From Volvox africanus (lineage: Eukaryota > Chlorophyta > Chlorophyceae > Chlamydomonadales > Volvocaceae): 64,000 nucleotides of DNA. Made by a program: the position numbers and the translations under genes. Where the stretch lies: the NCBI GenBank assembly GCA_030268105.1, contig BSDZ01000008.1:744001-808000 (forward strand), given 5' to 3'. Under the pieces are notes generated by a model that saw only the letters and a program-made list of their open reading frames with translations, did not search any database and was not told the DNA's origin. Of this stretch, positions 21,011 through 29,787 are shown one piece after another (the stretch's first letter is position 1; the number at the start of each line of letters is the position of its first letter).

Positions 21011-24000
21011 TCATTGGGTTTGCGTGGCACGTTTGCGGGCTTCTTCGAGCAGGGGTTTCATGTCCTGTGAGAAGTTGCGTGCCGGTTCCCATGAGTTGTG
21101 CTCGTCGGTATACCCTGTCCACTTAACCAAGTACTCGTGTACTGTTCGCTTACGTCGGTGTCGGCCCACACGACGCGCGCGATAATCTAACACCCGCTCC
21201 ACATCGTAAAACTTCTGTTTACCAGCGATCCAGGTCTCGGGAACTGGTTCGATCGCTGTGGGGGCATTAGCAGGCTCAGGGACGGGTTCCGTACCACAAT
21301 ACGGACGAACAAGCGATACGTGAAACGTGGGGTGAATGGTCATATCAGCGGGCAATGCAAGCTGCACAGCCACATTCCCAACCATGCGCACGACAGGATA
21401 CGGACCAATCCAGCGGGGTAAGAGTTTTCGGGATCCGTCGGCCAAGGAACGCAAGTTCTTGGTGCTTAGCAACACGAGTTGCCCCTCCGAAAACGTCACA
21501 TCCTGCTTGGATTTGTTGTAGTATTCCGTCGTTCGTTGCTGCGCCGCGTCCAAACACGACTTCGCGTCTGTGATTCGGGACATAAAAGACTTGGCAAAAA
21601 GTTTAGCAGCAGGCACGTTCACTTCCAACTCACGCCACACGGGTAGCGCGGGATGAAACCCGTAGTTAAGAAAGAACGGACTTTTGCCTGTAGAGCGGTT
21701 AACAGCGTTGTTAAGCGCGAATTCTGCCGCAGTCAAATATGTATCCCAAACAAGTGGTGTGCGACCAGCATAATTGCGCAACATATCACCCAACGTGCGG
21801 TTTGTGCGTTCGGTTTGACCATCAGTCTGCGGGTGATACGCCGTGCTCAGGTTGACGCGCATGCCAACTAGTTTGCAGAGCGCTTCCCAAAACTTAGACG
21901 TGAACTGTCCACCGCGGTCCGAGATCACATTTTTGGGAATCCCGTGTAACCGAACTACATTATCGAAAAACAAACGTGCGGTTTGCTCAGCCGTGCAGGA
22001 TGATGTGCATGGTGCTAGGTGAACCATCTTAGTCAGACGATCGACCATTACGAACACCGCATCGTATCCCCCCTCAGTTTTGGGCAGCGCGACTACGAAG
22101 TCCATGGAAACACTTTCCCAAGGCGCATCCGGGACAGGCAACGGTTGCAACAACCCATGGCCCTTACCGGACAAAGCCTTATTGCGCTGGCACAGACTGC
22201 ATGTCTGGACGAAGTTCGCCGCATTCTTAGCCAAACGAGGCCACCAAAAGGAACGTTGCACCAAGTCGATCAATCGCTTGCTACCAGGGTGTCCTGCTAA
22301 CGGGTCCTCGTGGAACCGCGCAAGGATGTCGTAGCGTAGCGCGTCGTCGTTCGGAACGACGATTTGCGTAGCTGCACCCTCCGTCCGTAGCCAAAGGCCA
22401 TTCTGCTTGTGAAGGTTTTCTACATTAGCCGGGTCCGCGAACCAGGCGTCTGCGCTGTAGGCAACCTTCAACCGCTCCGCGAGGTCCGTCGCGATCGGAA
22501 CCTCCTCGCTACGCGGCCGCACGACGGGCGCTGCCAAAATTGCAGCGTGTAGCGACGGATGTCGACTGAGAGCATCGGCAATATTCAATTTACCAGAAAT
22601 ATACTCCCAGGTGCAGTTGAACCTAGCTAGATATTCCATCCACCTAGCTTGACGGCGGTTCAACGTCGGAACGCTTTGCAAAAACGTTAGGGGCTTGTGG
22701 TCAGTCTTTAAAGTAAACGGGCGTCCCTCGAGGTAACAGCGCCATTCCTTTAAAGCATGCAGCACGGCCAGAAGCTCCTGTTCCCCGGTGGTGTAGCGAA
22801 TTTCCGCACCAGAAAACTTCTTACTCGTGAAGGCGATCGGTCGCCCTTCCTGTAACAATACAGCGCCGCTTCCAAATATTGAGGCATCAGACACTACCTC
22901 AACACGAAATGGCAACGAGTAATCAGGGAATGCAAGGGTGACATCTTCGGCAACGATTCGTTTGAGCTCTTCGAATGCCCGCTGGCATTGCAACATCCAC
23001 GACTCGAGCGAAACGAAAACGCCTTTGCGAGTTAAGTTAGTAAGCGGGGCCGCAATGATGGAATATTTTTCAATGAACTTCCGGAAATAATTGGTCAAGC
23101 CAAGGAACTTACGCAGCTCCGTGAGGTTCTGAGGCGCGGGCCAATCGCGAACCACGGTGACCTTCCGCGGGTCCATCTTCACACCGGTGGCAGATACAAT
23201 GTGGCCCAAATATTCCACCTGAGGCTGCGCCCAAAAGCATTTGGCGCATTTAGCAAACAATTGCTCCCGCCTCATAACGTCGAGCACGAGCCGAAGATGC
23301 TCCAAGTGCTCCTCGCGCGTCTTAGAATATACCAAGATGTCATCCAGGTAGCAAACAACGAACCTGTCGATAAACGGCCTAAACATTCGGTCCATAACCG
23401 CCTGAAACGTCGCAGGGGCATTAGTCAAACCAAACGATAGGACCGTATACTCAAAGTGACCGAAGGGCGTCCGAAAAGCGGTTTTCGGGATATCAGAGGC
23501 AGCGATGCGAATCTGATTGTAGCCCTGTTGTAAGTCAATTGAGGAAAAATAAGCCGAGCCCTTCAGCTTATCCAACAGGTCGTCAACGCGTGGCAAAGGG
23601 TAGCGATTTTTCACCGTATTCGCATTTAACCCCCGGTAATCAATGCACATGCGCAAGGTCCCATCCTTCTTACCGACAAACAAAATCGGTGCAGAAAACG
23701 GGGATGTGCTGGGGCGTATCATACCCTTCGCGAGCAAATCCGTCACCTGGCGCTTTACCTCGTCCAGCTCCAATGGACTCAACCTGTACATTGGCCGGGC
23801 TGTAGGCTGCGCTCCAGGCATGAGAGGGATTGTGTGATCAACAGGACGCATAGGTGGTAGGCCAGGGATATCTTTAAAGACGTCCTCATACTGCGACAGT
23901 AGGGCCTCAACCTCAGGATCCACAGAAATCTGCGCGGTGGTGACACAACAGCTCACCTGCGGCCTTAAAAGCAGTCCGTGGGCACCCTTCCGTAACAAAC

Positions 24001-25072
24001 GGACGGCCTCCTTACGCCCGACTAGCTCTGGTTCAATTCGCGCGGCCATTGCGGTCACAGCGAAATTAACCATAGGCACCGCCTCAGTTTCGCCCTCCTT
24101 TGGTGTGACATGTTCGAACGACAGGAAAGGTACCTTAATTGACAGAGTACCCTTGCACATATGCAGGGTTGCGGTCTCCATGTCGATGCGCGCGCGGTAC
24201 TGTCGTAATGTCGACGACCCCATTATGTACGGTGCAGTCTCTGCTAAGCCCTGCAGCACGTACGGCCGGGTCACAACACGCAAAGGGCCTAACGATAGGC
24301 TAAGGGAAATCCTGCCCACGATGGGATGCTTACCCCCGTCAGCAAGGGTAACCTGTGGACAATCAGACGACTCTGGGGACAACCCCAGCGCATTCACCTC
24401 TGCGACAGAGATGAAGTCGTCGCTGGCACCGGTGTCAACAAGTGCCTTCAGAGTACGGCCATTCAAACCGATCTGAACCACAGGGACACGGTTATCTACG
24501 AGCGAATGCCCAGCAGACAACGTCAGTGCACTTAAGGCGGGTCCGTAACCAACGGCACCCCCATCAGGAGCTTCGTACCAAACGTCAACCGAGTAGGATA
24601 GGCATGGCCACGGAGCCAGCGTACCCTCCCAATCCACACCATTAAACAAAACGGTGCCCGGCTCGAACCGGTGGACATGCCGCATACCCCTTAACGATGC
24701 CTCTGCCTTGCGCCGACAGAAAGCAGGGAGTAATACACATGCGGCAGTGCCTGGATATTGACGCCTACATCTCCTGTATATGGCCAACTGTTCCGACATC
24801 TCACACAGAGACGAGGGGATGAACAAAACCACGTGGTTAGACAGATCGATAGACGACAGGGGACGGCGAGGTGTAAACAAATTACACAACGGGTCGAAGC
24901 AGAGAAGTCCCGTGCGTCCGTCAAGCGTGATGCGTCGCGCAATGACTCGCTCGATGTGTCCAAGTACACAAGGCAACAATGCCTTAACGGCTGGCCGTAA
25001 GGATGACCACCGACCACGCGTTAGTTCAGAAATCCCGGGTGGTGCCCCCTCCACAGGAACCCGGGCAAGCCC
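21011..25072 (-). CDS. pol: Pol polyprotein: protease, reverse transcriptase, RNase H, integrase, chromodomain
   Basis: The frame is open for 1,353 codons after the gag UAG to a TGA at 21011-21013. There is no ATG at its head; the frame is continuous with gag, so it is probably made as a Gag-Pol readthrough product. In order: aspartic protease DTGASDDF (about residue 207, counting from 25054); reverse transcriptase with [23 protein letters not shown] and catalytic YLDD (about 569); RNase H with TDHKPLTF; integrase zinc motif H-H-C-C ending CSLCQRNK; integrase core with DFVVALP, SDRGGQF and DGQTERTN, supplying D, D and E; and a C-terminal chromodomain-like segment with YLVKWTGY and NSWEP. The chromodomain would direct integration to marked chromatin, as known for chromoviruses. 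All catalytic residues are present. Confidence 0.97.
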   Translation of the reverse strand, partial: GLARVPVEGAPPGISELTRGRWSSLRPAVKALLPCVLGHIERVIARRITLDGRTGLLCFDPLCNLFTPRRPLSSIDLSNHVVLFIPSSLCEMSEQLAIYRRCRRQYPGTAACVLLPAFCRRKAEASLRGMRHVHRFEPGTVLFNGVDWEGTLAPWPCLSYSVDVWYEAPDGGAVGYGPALSALTLSAGHSLVDNRVPVVQIGLNGRTLKALVDTGASDDFISVAEVNALGLSPESSDCPQVTLADGGKHPIVGRISLSLSLGPLRVVTRPYVLQGLAETAPYIMGSSTLRQYRARIDMETATLHMCKGTLSIKVPFLSFEHVTPKEGETEAVPMVNFAVTAMAARIEPELVGRKEAVRLLRKGAHGLLLRPQVSCCVTTAQISVDPEVEALLSQYEDVFKDIPGLPPMRPVDHTIPLMPGAQPTARPMYRLSPLELDEVKRQVTDLLAKGMIRPSTSPFSAPILFVGKKDGTLRMCIDYRGLNANTVKNRYPLPRVDDLLDKLKGSAYFSSIDLQQGYNQIRIAASDIPKTAFRTPFGHFEYTVLSFGLTNAPATFQAVMDRMFRPFIDRFVVCYLDDILVYSKTREEHLEHLRLVLDVMRREQLFAKCAKCFWAQPQVEYLGHIVSATGVKMDPRKVTVVRDWPAPQNLTELRKFLGLTNYFRKFIEKYSIIAAPLTNLTRKGVFVSLESWMLQCQRAFEELKRIVAEDVTLAFPDYSLPFRVEVVSDASIFGSGAVLLQEGRPIAFTSKKFSGAEIRYTTGEQELLAVLHALKEWRCYLEGRPFTLKTDHKPLTFLQSVPTLNRRQARWMEYLARFNCTWEYISGKLNIADALSRHPSLHAAILAAPVVRPRSEEVPIATDLAERLKVAYSADAWFADPANVENLHKQNGLWLRTEGAATQIVVPNDDALRYDILARFHEDPLAGHPGSKRLIDLVQRSFWWPRLAKNAANFVQTCSLCQRNKALSGKGHGLLQPLPVPDAPWESVSMDFVVALPKTEGGYDAVFVMVDRLTKMVHLAPCTSSCTAEQTARLFFDNVVRLHGIPKNVISDRGGQFTSKFWEALCKLVGMRVNLSTAYHPQTDGQTERTNRTLGDMLRNYAGRTPLVWDTYLTAAEFALNNAVNRSTGKSPFFLNYGFHPALPVWRELEVNVPAAKLFAKSFMSRITDAKSCLDAAQQRTTEYYNKSKQDVTFSEGQLVLLSTKNLRSLADGSRKLLPRWIGPYPVVRMVGNVAVQLALPADMTIHPTFHVSLVRPYCGTEPVPEPANAPTAIEPVPETWIAGKQKFYDVERVLDYRARRVGRHRRKRTVHEYLVKWTGYTDEHNSWEPARNFSQDMKPLLEEARKRATQTQ

Positions 25073-25075
25073 CTA
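25034..25075 (-). promoter_or_regulatory. gag-pol UAG with downstream stem-loop (putative readthrough signal)
   Basis: UAG (25075-25073) is followed by the 7-nt spacer GGGCTTG, stem arm CCCGGGT (25065-25059), an 18-nt loop and arm ACCCGGG (25040-25034). The same layout is at 29746-29787 in the second element, with one compensatory pair change. pol is in the gag frame and lacks its own ATG here. Confidence 0.75.
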
Positions 25076-26308
25076 TTTCGGCTGAGGTACAAACGGCGGC
25101 ATTAGAGGGCAATCCTTCGTGGAATGGTTCTCCGCACACCGTAGACAAACGTTGGCCAATTTTCGACGCTCGAATTCGGAACGATTGCAATTCCATTTTG
25201 GCATAAATGTGTCGTCCGTACGAGTACGCTTCGCGTTGGGGTCGGAACGCTGTGCGGCTGCCGACGACGGCGCACCACCACGCTTCCTGTTCCTAGCTGG
25301 GTCCGAGCTCGGACCTGCTCCTCCTGTAACACGGACACCCGAGCTAGCGCCCCCGCGCGCCTTGCGTTGCCCGTTGCTGCGTCGCGTCGCGGCAGTAGGC
25401 GTGGGGCGGGTCGCGCCGAGGTCCTGGTCGAGAGCTACAGCTTCCCCAAGCGGATCCTGCACTTGCACGGCATTTGCACGAGGGGCAGACTTGACTTCTT
25501 CCTCGCCGGCAAGAAGTCGTATCTCCGCGCCCTTAGCAAAAGCGACCAACGCGTCATACGACTTGATCTGCGCTCCAACCAAGTCAGTGGCGCACCATTT
25601 AGCCAAAAGTTTCGTTAGGCCTCGCCTAAACCAAAAGACACGCTCAGATTCGGTGAGGTCAGCAATGGGAGTCACAAGTGCTTCGAAGCGTGACTGGTAC
25701 GCAGGTACATTTTCATCCCGACGCATGTGGTAGCTACCGGCTGCCAAAACGTTACGAGCTTCCACATCGCGTGCTTGAACCTCAGTAGCAAATCGTGCGA
25801 GCAAAGCGGCGACTAACTCGTCAAAAGTATAGCTGCCCCGGGCGTTGGTCCAATTGCGATACCAGTCCTTCGCTGCGCCCTCGAGGGTGTTACCAACGAA
25901 GAGACACCTGATACCGTCGTTATCGCCACCATGAACAGCTTGGAGGTACTTTTTAGCGTCACGCACGTACGCACGAGTTGCATCGGCTATGCTATGCCCT
26001 GGTGTCTTGTCGGTCAGCGAAATATTGAGCCTAGGAACGGGAATCGACAATCTCATCACCTCAGGGATGTCATCATGCCCTCGAGCTTGAGGTAATGGCA
26101 GAACCCTTGGTCCAGCAGTGTTGTCCATATTCGTGTTCACTGCTGAATGCGGCACAATTAAGTGAGCAGGGGTCTGAAGGAAAAGGGGCTCTTGAGTGGC
26201 TCGCGCGCCAACAGTTTCAAGACCTCTATCCGGCGCTCTAGCAGCTACAACGAAATCGGGTTGGCTAGCTAGGCTAGGGTGCGGCGTATCGTCGTGTTCC
26301 GCGGACAT
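25073..26308 (-). CDS. gag: Gag polyprotein of the gypsy element
   Basis: ATG at 26308, 411 residues, TAG at 25073-25075. The middle part has the conserved retrotransposon Gag core (AKDWYRNW, FDELVAALLARF, ENVPAYQSRFEAL, FRRGL). The basic C-terminal part carries a zinc knuckle, CLRCAENHSTKDC. Its spacing is C-X2-C-X3-H-X4-C, one residue shorter than the usual X4 and than the knuckle of the second element here. Gag forms the particle and packages the RNA. The last codons before UAG are CCG AAA. Confidence 0.95.
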   Translation of the reverse strand: MSAEHDDTPHPSLASQPDFVVAARAPDRGLETVGARATQEPLFLQTPAHLIVPHSAVNTNMDNTAGPRVLPLPQARGHDDIPEVMRLSIPVPRLNISLTDKTPGHSIADATRAYVRDAKKYLQAVHGGDNDGIRCLFVGNTLEGAAKDWYRNWTNARGSYTFDELVAALLARFATEVQARDVEARNVLAAGSYHMRRDENVPAYQSRFEALVTPIADLTESERVFWFRRGLTKLLAKWCATDLVGAQIKSYDALVAFAKGAEIRLLAGEEEVKSAPRANAVQVQDPLGEAVALDQDLGATRPTPTAATRRSNGQRKARGGASSGVRVTGGAGPSSDPARNRKRGGAPSSAAAQRSDPNAKRTRTDDTFMPKWNCNRSEFERRKLANVCLRCAENHSTKDCPLMPPFVPQPK

Positions 26309-26774
26309 GGAGCACGAAACGATACCCTAGTTTTGCGTAATAGAAGCCGACTTCTATCGCAAAGGCAAGAGTACAAAGCGATTCGGTGAGCATACCGACA
26401 GTACTCTTGAGAAGATTCAGCAAACTCAGCAAGTAATTGCCCAGCTGAGTCCTGATCTCCGTGGTTTGGGCAATGAGAGTCGCCAACTGGTCCGGACGAA
26501 CGCCGGTCTCAGTCGCCGCGGCAAGCAATGCCGGTGCACTGAGATTACCTGCGACTCAGAGCGTACACTTACACAACAAGTGCAGCAATCTAAGCAAAAG
26601 CAATTAAACAATTACAAACCGGAAGCGGCGGCGTCCAAAACGGCGCGGCCTAAGTCTTCGGCAAAAGTATCTAGCGGTCCTCGTGGTTCGTCGCTGGAAC
26701 TCGCCATAGAAAGAACCTACTTCCGATTAGACAAAGAGAGACAGTTAGGTAACGAACCTGTCTCGATACCAAAT
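26309..26774 (-). other. Gypsy 5' untranslated leader
   Basis: This stretch lies between the 5' LTR and the gag ATG. It holds the primer-binding site at its start; no other feature is certain. Confidence 0.7.
26757..26771 (-). promoter_or_regulatory. Primer-binding site (tRNA-Met type)
   Basis: On the minus strand it reads TGGTATCGAGACAGG, three bases after the LTR end ACAACA. TGGTATC is the usual start of sites complementary to the 3' end of a methionine tRNA. The second element has the same layout. Confidence 0.8.
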
Positions 26775-27598
26775 TGTTGTACCTCTCGTTCGCGTTTGCT
26801 CATAAGTATCTGCACGTCTGGAGACTATCGACACCGATGCGCGAGCACTTGCAAGTACAGCAAGGCAAGCGAGAGCAAACAGAGACAGCGGAAGACTTCA
26901 AGACGAAGAGAGATATAACTTACGGTCTTACAGATCGGAATGATGCAATGGACGAAATCGCCGTCAGCGCCGGAAGCAAGCAATCATCACGCGGCGGTGA
27001 TTAGCGAAGTTCAGGCTTAGCTCGGGCTAAGTAGAGTATCGTATAGTAATAGTAATGTAGAACACACAAGTGTTCTACGGCATCGAATGTCTCGTCTAGC
27101 TTAGCCGTCCTCGCATCTGTTATACTCGCAGCATCGCAATGCCGTACGATTCACATCAGGAGGCCGATCCTAGATGTGACAACCCTACTGCGTCTAGGCG
27201 ATGTCTACGTATAACAACGTATAAGCCTTTCCGGCATTCGCATGATGCAAAGGTCCGGATAACGATATCCGGTTGCTGGGCATGTATCGCGACGAGTGCG
27301 GCGCTCTCAACGTGTGCTTAAATGAAGTAATATTATATCAGATAATATTACTTATCGTTTTGTAGCACGAGCATAATGCGCACTTCAATGCTTCGGTTAT
27401 TCATGCATGCTAGGCGGATTTGCCATGATGTGATGTCGCGATGGATAATGACAACATGCCAGATGCATATATAAATGTATGCGAATACATTTATATCATG
27501 CAGATTCATTCATATGTAATGCGTTCATCACAAAAGCACTTCGCCTTGTAGGATCACATCGACCTACGCGTCGGCGGAAAACTAACCGTAGCACAACA
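26775..27598 (-). repeat. 5' LTR of the complete gypsy element
   Basis: 824 bp, partner of 20128-20951. It should carry the promoter and polyadenylation signals of the element; I cannot place them exactly. Confidence 0.97.
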
Positions 27599-27765
27599 AG
27601 GGGAACCCTCTCCTCTAAACCGAAACTGACCTAGCAAGGGTCTGACAGACACACACAGATCCCCTCAGAGGAGAAACACCAGCAGAAAAGCACACTCTTA
27701 CACAGCCGAGCCGGAAGACCCCAACGAGGGGTGGAGGCGGGGATGACAAGCCAAACTGGCGCCCC

Positions 27766-28494
27766 CTAGAAAGCCTTCCGGCCCCGCCCAAAGCTGGCCC
27801 CGAAAACACATGCACTGCACAAGATGGAAAGACCTCTCTCGGTGACCCCTTCACCCTGCTCTGTACTTGCTGCTCCATGGCCGGTGATGTCAACCAGAAC
27901 TGCACACCACATTTGCGTGCCAACTATGGCTAGGATGGGATGTTGTCGTCCCACCCGATCCCATCCATAGGGAGGGATACCCAACGCTGCAAAAGAATGC
28001 AAGCGTGCCCAAAAGTCGGCAACTGTACGGGCCCGTGCACGGTCCAGAGGTGAGGCTGCTGTTTGTGTCCATTGTTGGCTGTGTCGTAGAGATGATTGGA
28101 TGGGTGTTGGCATCTTCCTCTTCCTCCTGAGTGAACCCCCTGAACGGTTGAAGAAGTCAGTAATAGCCCGTTGACGGGGTCCCTGCTCTGCTGTGTGGGT
28201 CTGTTGTTGCTGCTGCCGTCCGTGGGTAGAAGGCCCCTGTGGCCTGTGTTCCCTGGTTGCCGCCCGGAGACAGTGCCTGCCATATTCCATAGAAGATAAA
28301 GCAGCCATGGCTATCACATCCCAAGGGACCTGCTCGCAACCGAGAGGTGCTTGGACAAGCCATAGCTGTTGCCTGGTCATGCCCCCTTCAATGGTGGACT
28401 GATGACGGCAATGGCAGATGCCTGTCAACCTGTTCACGCACCGCCTTGTATATAGGGCACTCTGTTGTATCCTTAATGCATTTCGGTAATTCAT
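27766..28494 (-). CDS. 242-codon frame of the LINE-like element, unrecognised
   Basis: ATG at 28494, stop at 27766. The product has no recognised catalytic domain. It has a Gln run and a segment QRAITDFF that fits the PCNA-binding PIP-box pattern (Q-x-x-I-x-x-F-F); similar motifs are known in some LINE proteins. It is surrounded by LINE-like non-coding sequence and is likely an ORF1-like or truncated remnant. Confidence 0.35.
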   Translation of the reverse strand: MNYRNALRIQQSALYTRRCVNRLTGICHCRHQSTIEGGMTRQQLWLVQAPLGCEQVPWDVIAMAALSSMEYGRHCLRAATREHRPQGPSTHGRQQQQQTHTAEQGPRQRAITDFFNRSGGSLRRKRKMPTPIQSSLRHSQQWTQTAASPLDRARARTVADFWARLHSFAALGIPPYGWDRVGRQHPILAIVGTQMWCAVLVDITGHGAASTEQGEGVTERGLSILCSACVFGASFGRGRKAF

Positions 28495-28888
28495 TAAGAT
28501 ATAATAATTATCTGTTTATTATTTTATAATATAATATATTTAATTATCATATTAACTGTTTCATGTTTCCATCTGGCATTCGATTTGTGGATTTGGTCTC
28601 GGCTGTCGACGACCAATACTAACCGACTTCCTGAAACATCCGAACCTGTCGGTTACTCCATAACCTGTATGGAATGGGCCATTTACCGCCTGAATGGTAA
28701 ATGGTGGAACATCTGGTTCCTGGTTCACTGAATCTCCGGTTGTAGTGGTGACTTCTGAAGGTCACGCCCGGTTCGAGGCCTTATGGTCTCTCAAGTACGA
28801 CCTAGTCGGCGGCTCTACTTAATCGGGCTCTGGCACAACAACCGGTATCTTTTGATACCACCCTTCGTGGGTACCATATACAACAAGC

Positions 28889-28903
28889 TGGTATCGAGAC
28901 CGT
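28889..28903 (+). promoter_or_regulatory. Primer-binding site of the second gypsy element
   Basis: TGGTATCGAGACCGT lies three bases after the LTR end, sharing its first 12 bases with the site of the complete element. Confidence 0.8.
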
Positions 28904-29032
28904 TCCTCCCTGGGACGTCTCGTCAAGTCTTCCGCTGAAATCGTTCAAGCCTTCTCAAGTCTTTCTGTGGTAACTGCTCAAGCCACTCTAACCGTGCAAC
29001 GTGCTCAAGCCACTCAAGCTGCCCTTTTATAA

Positions 29033-29748
29033 ATGGACATCGACCACGATCTTCCTCCTGCCGACATCCCTCTGGACATGGAGACATTGCCTGAGGAGCT
29101 GAGCGCCGCCATTTTCGCTGCGGCTACCACCGTGTCAACACCCCAGACCCGTCGGAGCGGCACTTCTGCCCAGTCACTCCGATCCATCGCAAATCAACTT
29201 CACGCGCGGACTTCAAAATTTTTGAAGTTCATCGAAGGCATCCAAGCGTTGGTGTCAAACCATTTGACACCTGTGCCGTGGATATTCCTGGGATGGCTCC
29301 CGCTGCTGCCGCAACAACTTGTGCTGCTGTTGCGGGCACCTCTTCCAGGCCACCTGGGCCTCCTCATACTGGACATGAGGACGAGGACATGGCCTGCGAC
29401 GACCCTGACGAGGAGACCCCGGCGCCCCCGACCAAAAAACCGCGGGCTGCATCCGTTCGTCCAGGCATCACCGGGCACGAGGATCAGCCGCGGCAGGTTA
29501 AGGGCGCCGGTAAGTCTAAGAGGGGCGGCGGACAGCAGGGGAGGCACTTGGCCCCAAAAGGGGGCCACGTGCAGAAGAAGGGGCCTAAGCAGAACCTAGC
29601 GGAATATTTAACCACATTCAAATGTACTAGACGGGAGTTCCATTTTCGTAAACAACATGGGATGTGCCTCCGTTGCGGTTCCGACCAACATAGGGTTGAC
29701 TCCTGCCCAATGCTGGGGGCGGAGAAAAATAAGGGTAAGGACCACTAG
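29033..29748 (+). pseudogene. gag: gag of the second gypsy element, internally deleted
   Basis: ATG at 29033. The first ~70 codons run in one frame; at about 29245-29275 the frame changes and the conserved Gag core is missing. A perfect 8-bp inverted repeat (GTGTCAAA CCA TTTGACAC, 29252-29270) sits at the break. The rest is the basic region and a canonical zinc knuckle CLRCGSDQHRVDSC (C-X2-C-X4-H-X4-C), ending at TAG 29746-29748. It cannot make a working Gag. Confidence 0.85.
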
Positions 29749-29787
29749 GAACTTGCCCAGGTTGGTATAGAGGGATCACCACCTGGG
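29746..29787 (+). promoter_or_regulatory. gag-pol UAG with downstream stem-loop, second copy
   Basis: UAG, 7-nt spacer GAACTTG, arm CCCAGGT (29756-29762), 18-nt loop, arm ACCTGGG (29781-29787). Spacer, stem and loop lengths equal those of the complete element. The middle pair is A-U here and G-C there. Confidence 0.75.

Larger units (their letters stand above)
20128..27598 (-). mobile_element. Complete Ty3/gypsy (chromovirus-type) LTR retrotransposon
   Basis: The element is 7,471 bp, bounded by two 824-bp LTRs (TGTTGTGC...GTACAACA in element orientation) and flanked by identical 5-bp duplications AGGGG (20123-20127 and 27599-27603). It has a tRNA-Met-type primer site, a polypurine tract, gag and a full-length pol ending in a chromodomain. 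Both frames are intact, and comparing the LTRs by eye shows one difference (C at 20784, T at 27431). The insertion is therefore recent and the copy is potentially active. gag and pol share one frame across a UAG. Confidence 0.97.
19918..28494 (-). mobile_element. LINE-like retroposon split by the gypsy insertion
   Basis: Removing the gypsy element and one AGGGG joins 19918-20127 to 27604-28494. Read on the minus strand this gives an ATG frame (28494-27766), a non-coding stretch and an end that runs into (AAAC)n(ATAC)n, a tail typical of non-LTR retroposons. The same 3'-terminal sequence class, always next to a microsatellite, recurs at 35205-35300, 59706-59752 and 61928-62015. No reverse transcriptase is visible, so this is a truncated or non-autonomous copy. 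The 5' boundary near 28500 is uncertain. Confidence 0.5.

Noticed and set aside
21011..26308. Plus-strand frames across the gypsy element (for example 23937-24476, 25119-25733)
   Set aside because: They are shadows of the intact minus-strand gag and pol.
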